This document shows, one piece after another, positions 24,922 through 29,004 of a DNA stretch of 29,004 nucleotides. Positions within the stretch are counted from its first letter, which is position 1; the number at the start of each line of letters is the position of its first letter. The notes beneath the pieces were generated by a model. That model saw only the letters and a program-made list of their open reading frames with translations. It had not been told where the DNA came from and searched no databases. A program made the position numbers and the translations under genes. Source of the DNA: DASRBO01 sp035653595 (GTDB lineage: Bacteria > Actinomycetota > Acidimicrobiia > Acidimicrobiales > JAJPHE01); contig DASRBO010000093.1 in assembly GCA_035653595.1 (NCBI GenBank), forward strand, positions 1-29,004, read 5' to 3'.

Positions 24922-25827
24922 ATGGTCGTGGCCGTCATCGCTGCCCTAGCCGCCGCCCTGGCCTACGCCGTGGCAGCGGTGTTCCAGCAGCGGGCGGCCC
25001 GCGACGCGCCGCCGTCGGAGGCCCTCCACCTGCGGCTCCTGTGGAGCCTGGCCCACCGCCCGATCTGGCTGATCGGGGTGCTGGCCGACGTGGCCGGCTT
25101 CGTGCTCCAGTTCATCGCCCTCGGGCGGGGCGCGCTCATCCTGGTCCAGCCCCTCCTGGTCTCCAGCCTTCTGTTCGCCATGCCGCTCGGAGCGGCCCTC
25201 AGCGCCAATCGTCGCATCACCAGGCAGGAGTGGGTGGCCGCCCTCGAGGTGGTCGTGGGGCTGGCCCTGTTCCTCGTGGTGGCCGACCCCAGGCCCGGAT
25301 CGGCCACCACCACGGCCACCGGCTGGTCGGTGGTCACCGCCGGCACCGCCGCCCCGGTGGTGGTGCTGCTCAGCCTGTCCCGCTACTACGGGGGCTCGGT
25401 TCGGGCCAGCCTGCAGGCGGCCTCGGCCGGGGTGATCTACGGGCTGTCGGCCGCCTACACCAAGACGGTGGCCCACGCCGTCACCGGGGCCCCGGGCGCC
25501 GGTCACGCCCTGGTGGCCGTGCTGACGGCCTGGCAGTCCTACGCCCTGATCGCCACCGGGGTGGTGGGCCTGGTGCTGGCCCAGACCGCTTTCCAGGCCG
25601 GGCCCCTGGGGTGGTCCCTGCCCGCCCTCACCGTGGTGGATCCGGTGGTCTCCATAATCATCGGCGCCATCGGCTTCCAGGAGGCCATCGCCTCCAGCCC
25701 GCTGGCCATAACCGCCGAGGTCGCCGGCATGGCCCTCATGGCCCTCGGCGTCACCGGCCTGGCCCGGTCCTCGCCCATGGTCCCCGCCCCGGCCCAGCCC
25801 ACCACCGCCGCCGGGGGGCCGCCATGA
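24922..25827 (+). CDS. DMT-superfamily membrane transporter
   Basis: A 301-residue protein with about nine to ten hydrophobic helices and no soluble domain. It resembles actinobacterial DMT (EamA/NIPA-like) transporters: FQQRAARDAPP after the first helix, ALGRGALILVQPLLVSSLLFA, a second half-repeat ending in LPALTVVDPVVSIIIGA, and a Pro/Ala-rich tail. The substrate is unknown. ATG 24922 is listed, but a TATCTT box at 24913-24918 would suit the GTG at 24928 better if the mRNA is leaderless. The stop overlaps the hydrolase start by ATGA, so the two genes form an operon. The upstream deacetylase is divergent, only 27 nt away. Confidence 0.8.
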   Translation: MVVAVIAALAAALAYAVAAVFQQRAARDAPPSEALHLRLLWSLAHRPIWLIGVLADVAGFVLQFIALGRGALILVQPLLVSSLLFAMPLGAALSANRRITRQEWVAALEVVVGLALFLVVADPRPGSATTTATGWSVVTAGTAAPVVVLLSLSRYYGGSVRASLQAASAGVIYGLSAAYTKTVAHAVTGAPGAGHALVAVLTAWQSYALIATGVVGLVLAQTAFQAGPLGWSLPALTVVDPVVSIIIGAIGFQEAIASSPLAITAEVAGMALMALGVTGLARSSPMVPAPAQPTTAAGGPP

Positions 25828-26657
25828 CTGAGCCCGCCGCCGACGCCGCCAGGCCGGCGGTGCTCATGCTCCACGGCCAGCCGGGGGAGGCGGCCGACTG
25901 GGAGCCGGTGACCAGGCTGCTGGTGCCGGACGAGCGGGTGATCGTGCCCGACCGGCCCGGCTACGGCGCCAACGCCGCCCCGGCGGTGGGACCGGTCGGC
26001 AACGCCGACTTCGCCGCCCGGCTGCTCGAGTCCGAGGGGGCGGCCCCGGCGGTGGTGGTCGGCCACAGCTACGGCGCCACCGTGGCCCTGGCCCTGGCCG
26101 AGGTCCATCCGGCCTCTGTCGCCGGCCTGGTCCTGGTCTGCCCGGTCGGCACCCGCTCCGCCCTCGGGGTGCTCGATCACGTGCTGGCTCTCTCCGGGGT
26201 CGGCAGCGTGGTGGCCTTCGCCGGCCTGCGGGGCCTGGGGCGCATCGCCGGTTGGGCCGGACGTCGGGTCGAGGACCTACGCTTCGACCGCCTCGGGCAG
26301 GCCCTGGGGGTGCCGTCGGACCGCCTGGGCGCCCAGGCCCGGGCCTGGGGAAACGGCACCGTGTGGCGGTCCTTCGCCGGGGAGCAGCGCTACCTGGTGG
26401 CCGAAATGGGCCGGGTGGAGGACGCCCTGCCCACCATCGGCGTGCCCGTGCGGGTGCTGGCCGGTCGGCGGGACCCGATCGTGCGCCCGCCCATGGTGGC
26501 CGCCCTGACCGCCCGCCTGCCCGACGCCCGGGTGCGCTGGGTGGCCGACGCCGGGCATCTCCTGCCCTGGCAGGCCCCCGCCGCCGTGGTGGAGGAGATC
26601 GGCGCCCTGCTGGCCGGCCTCGGCCCGGGGGAGCCAGCCGGCGCTGGCTCTCAGTAG
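25824..26657 (+). CDS. Alpha/beta hydrolase
   Basis: A 277-residue alpha/beta-hydrolase-fold enzyme. HGQPG (17-21) marks the oxyanion hole, GHSYG (80-84) the nucleophile elbow with Ser82, GRRDPIV the acid Asp, and DAGHLLPW the catalytic His. A small helical cap lies between the elbow and the Asp strand. No signal peptide is present, so it is cytoplasmic. The reaction could be ester, lactone or epoxide chemistry; with Ser as nucleophile, an esterase-type reaction is favoured over epoxide or haloalkane chemistry. ATG 25824 overlaps the transporter stop by 4 nt. The 3' end overlaps the gamma-glutamyltransferase-like gene by 7 nt. Confidence 0.88.
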   Translation: MTEPAADAARPAVLMLHGQPGEAADWEPVTRLLVPDERVIVPDRPGYGANAAPAVGPVGNADFAARLLESEGAAPAVVVGHSYGATVALALAEVHPASVAGLVLVCPVGTRSALGVLDHVLALSGVGSVVAFAGLRGLGRIAGWAGRRVEDLRFDRLGQALGVPSDRLGAQARAWGNGTVWRSFAGEQRYLVAEMGRVEDALPTIGVPVRVLAGRRDPIVRPPMVAALTARLPDARVRWVADAGHLLPWQAPAAVVEEIGALLAGLGPGEPAGAGSQ

Positions 26658-28240
26658 CCGGCGGCCGCTCCGGCCAGCGGGCGGGGATCCGACGCCCCGG
26701 CCAGATGGTCGTCCTCCACCGCGATGACATGGGCGTGGCCGAATCCGTGGTCGAACGGGGCGGTCGTGCTCACCCGGTGGCCGAGTCCGGCGAGGGCCTC
26801 GGCCCAGCCCGGGGGGCAGTGGCCCTCCAGCACCACGCCCACCCGGCCCCGCTGGTTCCAGGTGGAGAAGCCCTCGGCCCCGGGCACCGGGTCGAGGCCG
26901 GCGAGGCTCCAGCGACCGGCGGCCACGGCGTCGCCCGGGCCCTCGGCGCACACCTGCCGGCGGGCCAGCAGCTGCAGCAGGATGAGGGGCTGGCTGTCTC
27001 CCCCCATGGAGGCCATCACCCCCCGCAGGCCGCCGTCGGCGGTGGTGAGGGCCAGCGGCGACAGGGTGTGGGGCGGCCGGCGGCCGGGGCCGTACTCGGC
27101 CGGATGGCCGGGCTGCAGGCTGAAGCCCAGGCCCCGGTTGTGCAGGAAGATGCCGGTGGATGCCTCCACCAGGTGGGCACCCCAGCCGGTGGCGTTGGAC
27201 TGGAGCATGGCCACCCCCAACCGGTCCGAGTCGACGGCGCACAGGCCGATGGTGCCCCCCTCGCCCCATCCTCCGGGCAGCTCGGCGGCCCGCTTCGGCG
27301 ACACCGCCGTCCGGCGGGGCCCCAGCCGGGCCGGGTCGACGAGGGCGGTCCCGTCGGCTGCCTCGTGGAGGACATCCACCCGGTCTGCGCCGGCCTGGCG
27401 CGCCGCCTCGATCAGCAGGTGGGCCCAGGCCGGGTCGGCGGAGTCGGAGGGCAGGTCGAGACCGGAGGCGATCCACGCCGCCGCCGGGGCCAGGTAGCCC
27501 TGGGTGGGGGGAGGGGTGGTCCACAGCGCCAGGCCCCAGGCCTCGGCCGTCACCGGGAGGGACCAGACGGCCTGCACCACCTCGAGGTCGGCGGGGGTGA
27601 TGTAGCCCCCGGCCATGGCCACCAGGCCGGCGCCGAACTCGCCCTCGTAGAAGGCCCGCCGCCCGCCGGACCCGATGGCGGCCAGGGTGCGGGCGACCCC
27701 GGGCCGGCGCACGATGCCACCGGGGGCCAGGTGGGCCGGGTAGTCCTGGGCGCCGGGCAGGCGGGCGACCAGGGCCGAGGAGGGCGCCAGGGTCTGGGAG
27801 GCGGGGAAGCCGTCGGCGGCATAGGCCCGGGCGGGCTCGAGCACCTCGGACAGGGCCAAGCGGCCGTAGGCGGCGTGCAGCTCGACCCAGCCGTCGACGC
27901 AGGCGGGGACGGTGACGGTGCGGATGTCGCCCCTTACCGGCATGTGCCGGTGGCCCTCGGCCCGCAGGGCGTCGGCGTCGGCGCCTGAGCCGGCCCGGCC
28001 CGAGCCCACCAGGGCCACCGGGTCCCGCCCCGGAGCGCACACCACCGCCTGGAGGTCGCCGCCCATGCCGCACATGTGCTGGGTGGTGACGGCCAGCACG
28101 GCCGAGGTGGCCACGGCGGCGTCGGCGGCCGAGCCGCCCGCCCGCAGCATCGACACCCCCGCCTCGGCCGCCAGGTGGTCGACGGCGCACACCATGCCGT
28201 TGACGGCGTAGCGGGTGGCGAAGGGGGCGAGGCTGGCCAC
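26651..28240 (-). CDS. Gamma-glutamyltransferase family protein
   Basis: A 529-residue Ntn-hydrolase of the gamma-glutamyltransferase/cephalosporin-acylase family. It should cleave itself before a Thr that then acts as nucleophile. GGSAADAAVATS, TQHMCGMGGDLQAVV and the small-subunit start GEGGTIGLCAVD are visible, with Thr330 in place. The second Thr of the usual GTTH is Ile here. Further family motifs are MLQSNATGWGAHLV, GFSLQPGHPAEYGPGRRPPHTLSP and GVMASMGGDSQP. There is no signal peptide, so it is predicted to be cytoplasmic. The start is GTG 28240, 6 nt after the acyl-CoA ligase stop, in one operon. The substrate could be a gamma-glutamyl compound or another amide. Confidence 0.88.
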   Translation of the reverse strand: MASLAPFATRYAVNGMVCAVDHLAAEAGVSMLRAGGSAADAAVATSAVLAVTTQHMCGMGGDLQAVVCAPGRDPVALVGSGRAGSGADADALRAEGHRHMPVRGDIRTVTVPACVDGWVELHAAYGRLALSEVLEPARAYAADGFPASQTLAPSSALVARLPGAQDYPAHLAPGGIVRRPGVARTLAAIGSGGRRAFYEGEFGAGLVAMAGGYITPADLEVVQAVWSLPVTAEAWGLALWTTPPPTQGYLAPAAAWIASGLDLPSDSADPAWAHLLIEAARQAGADRVDVLHEAADGTALVDPARLGPRRTAVSPKRAAELPGGWGEGGTIGLCAVDSDRLGVAMLQSNATGWGAHLVEASTGIFLHNRGLGFSLQPGHPAEYGPGRRPPHTLSPLALTTADGGLRGVMASMGGDSQPLILLQLLARRQVCAEGPGDAVAAGRWSLAGLDPVPGAEGFSTWNQRGRVGVVLEGHCPPGWAEALAGLGHRVSTTAPFDHGFGHAHVIAVEDDHLAGASDPRPLAGAAAGY

Positions 28241-28246
28241 TGGCTC

Positions 28247-29004
28247 TCAGACGATGCGGGAGGAGTGGCCTCCCCAGTAGCGGTCCCGCAGCAGGCGCTT
28301 GTAGAGCTTGCCCGTCGGGTGGCGGGGCAGCTCGGCCTCGAAGTCGATTGAGCGGGGGCACTTGTAGGAGGCCAGCTCCGCCTTGCAGAAGGCGATCAGC
28401 TCCCGCTCCAGCTCCGGGCCTGCCTCGGCCATGTCCACCGGCTGGACGACGGCCTTCACCTCCTCGCCCATCTCCTCGTTGGGGACGCCGAACACGGCCA
28501 CGTCCATCACCTTGGGGTGGGTGACGAGGAGGTTCTCCGCCTCCTGGGGGTAGATGTTCACCCCGCCGGAGATGATCATGTAGGCCTTGCGGTCGGTGAG
28601 GTACAGGTAGCCCTCGTCGTCGAGGTAGCCGACGTCGCCCAGGGTGCTCCAGCCCTTGGGGTGGCGCGAGGACGCCGTCTTCGCCGGGTCGTTGTGGTAC
28701 TCGAAGGCGCTCGCGCTCTCGAAGTAGATGGTGCCGGCCTCCCCGGAGGGCAGCTCCTCGCCGTCCTCGCCGACGATGTGGATGGTGCTCATGAGCGCCT
28801 TGCCGACCGAGCCCTTGTGGGCCAGCCACTCCTCGGAGTTGATGGCGGTGAAGCCGTTGCCCTCGGTGCCGGCGTAGTACTCGTGGATGATGGGGCCCCA
28901 CCAGTCGATCATCTGCTCCTTGACCGGAACGGGGCAGGGGGCGGCGGCGTGGATGGCGCAGCGCAGGCTGGAGACGTCGAACCTCTCCCGCTCGTCTTTG
29001 GGCA
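28247..29004 (-). CDS. Acyl-CoA ligase (AMP-binding), C-terminal part only
   Basis: The gene runs off the window, leaving about 252 C-terminal residues of an ATP-dependent acyl-CoA synthetase (ANL family). The readable motifs are YYAGTEGNGFT (adenine-binding), STLGDVGYLDDEGYLYLTDRK (Asp of A7 and the hinge A8), MIISGGVNIYPQEAE, and the A10 Lys in HPTGKLYKRLLR. No defect is seen in this part. It probably activates a fatty or related carboxylic acid. It sits upstream of, and is co-directional with, the gamma-glutamyltransferase-like gene. ATG 28912 lies inside the protein and is not the start, because the frame continues (PKDERERFDVSSLR) to the window edge. Confidence 0.93.
   Translation of the reverse strand, partial: PKDERERFDVSSLRCAIHAAAPCPVPVKEQMIDWWGPIIHEYYAGTEGNGFTAINSEEWLAHKGSVGKALMSTIHIVGEDGEELPSGEAGTIYFESASAFEYHNDPAKTASSRHPKGWSTLGDVGYLDDEGYLYLTDRKAYMIISGGVNIYPQEAENLLVTHPKVMDVAVFGVPNEEMGEEVKAVVQPVDMAEAGPELERELIAFCKAELASYKCPRSIDFEAELPRHPTGKLYKRLLRDRYWGGHSSRIV

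Noticed and set aside
26277..28901. Frame of about 870 codons on the minus strand across the gamma-glutamyltransferase-like and ligase genes
   Set aside because: It is the wrong frame of two recognised genes, low complexity and without conserved motifs.

Overview
The window is very GC-rich (about 70% by eye), almost fully coding, and reads as actinobacterial chromosome. I favour an uncultured Acidimicrobiia-like member of the Actinomycetota. The reasons are the GYWLVASDGGIF repeats in a secreted protein, acyl-CoA ligases of the MTAWNFADVYE type, a YtrA-type GntR/ABC locus, and several genes with a TANNNT -10 box 5-10 nt before the start codon, which suggests leaderless transcripts. The lineage is an inference. 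I see no rRNA, tRNA, CRISPR array, integrase or transposase.

Layout. 1-1637: a small His/Gly/Pro-repeat membrane protein, convergent with an acyl-CoA dehydrogenase. 1737-7752: gltB-gltD, NADPH glutamate synthase. 7859-9764: a GntR regulator with a strong promoter and a perfect palindromic operator, followed by the decayed remains of its ABC ATPase and permease. 9872-14738 (minus): a complete branched-chain-amino-acid-type ABC importer (livG-livF-livH-livM-binding protein), ending at a 16-bp stem terminator. 14825-17458: a secreted multidomain protein with four 42-residue repeats. 17466-17748: remnant of an acyl-CoA ligase. 17767-18498 (minus): a short MscS channel. 18590-24894: a cell-envelope block with a RodA-like SEDS protein, a DUF151 nuclease, a minus-strand operon (ABC ATPase, flippase-like membrane protein, second SEDS protein), a polyprenol-phosphate mannose synthase and a polysaccharide deacetylase. 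24922-26657: DMT transporter plus alpha/beta hydrolase. 26651-29004 (minus): gamma-glutamyltransferase-like protein and an acyl-CoA ligase that runs off the window.

How the parts work together. GltBD assimilates ammonia into glutamate, and the liv importer may bring in amino acids or related solutes. The 18.6-24.9 kb block points to wall elongation, lipid-linked sugar supply and wall glycan trimming. The clearest anomaly is gene decay. The ABC ATPase and the acyl-CoA ligase each keep only their two ends, with the middle deleted. Four reading-frame breaks in three genes each look like the loss of one G from a short G run, and two start codons appear altered (ATT, ACG). I found no convincing new defence or mobile system. 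The best candidates for new biology are the ABC ATPase/flippase-like/SEDS operon and the pair of SEDS proteins that seem to lack a conserved aspartate.
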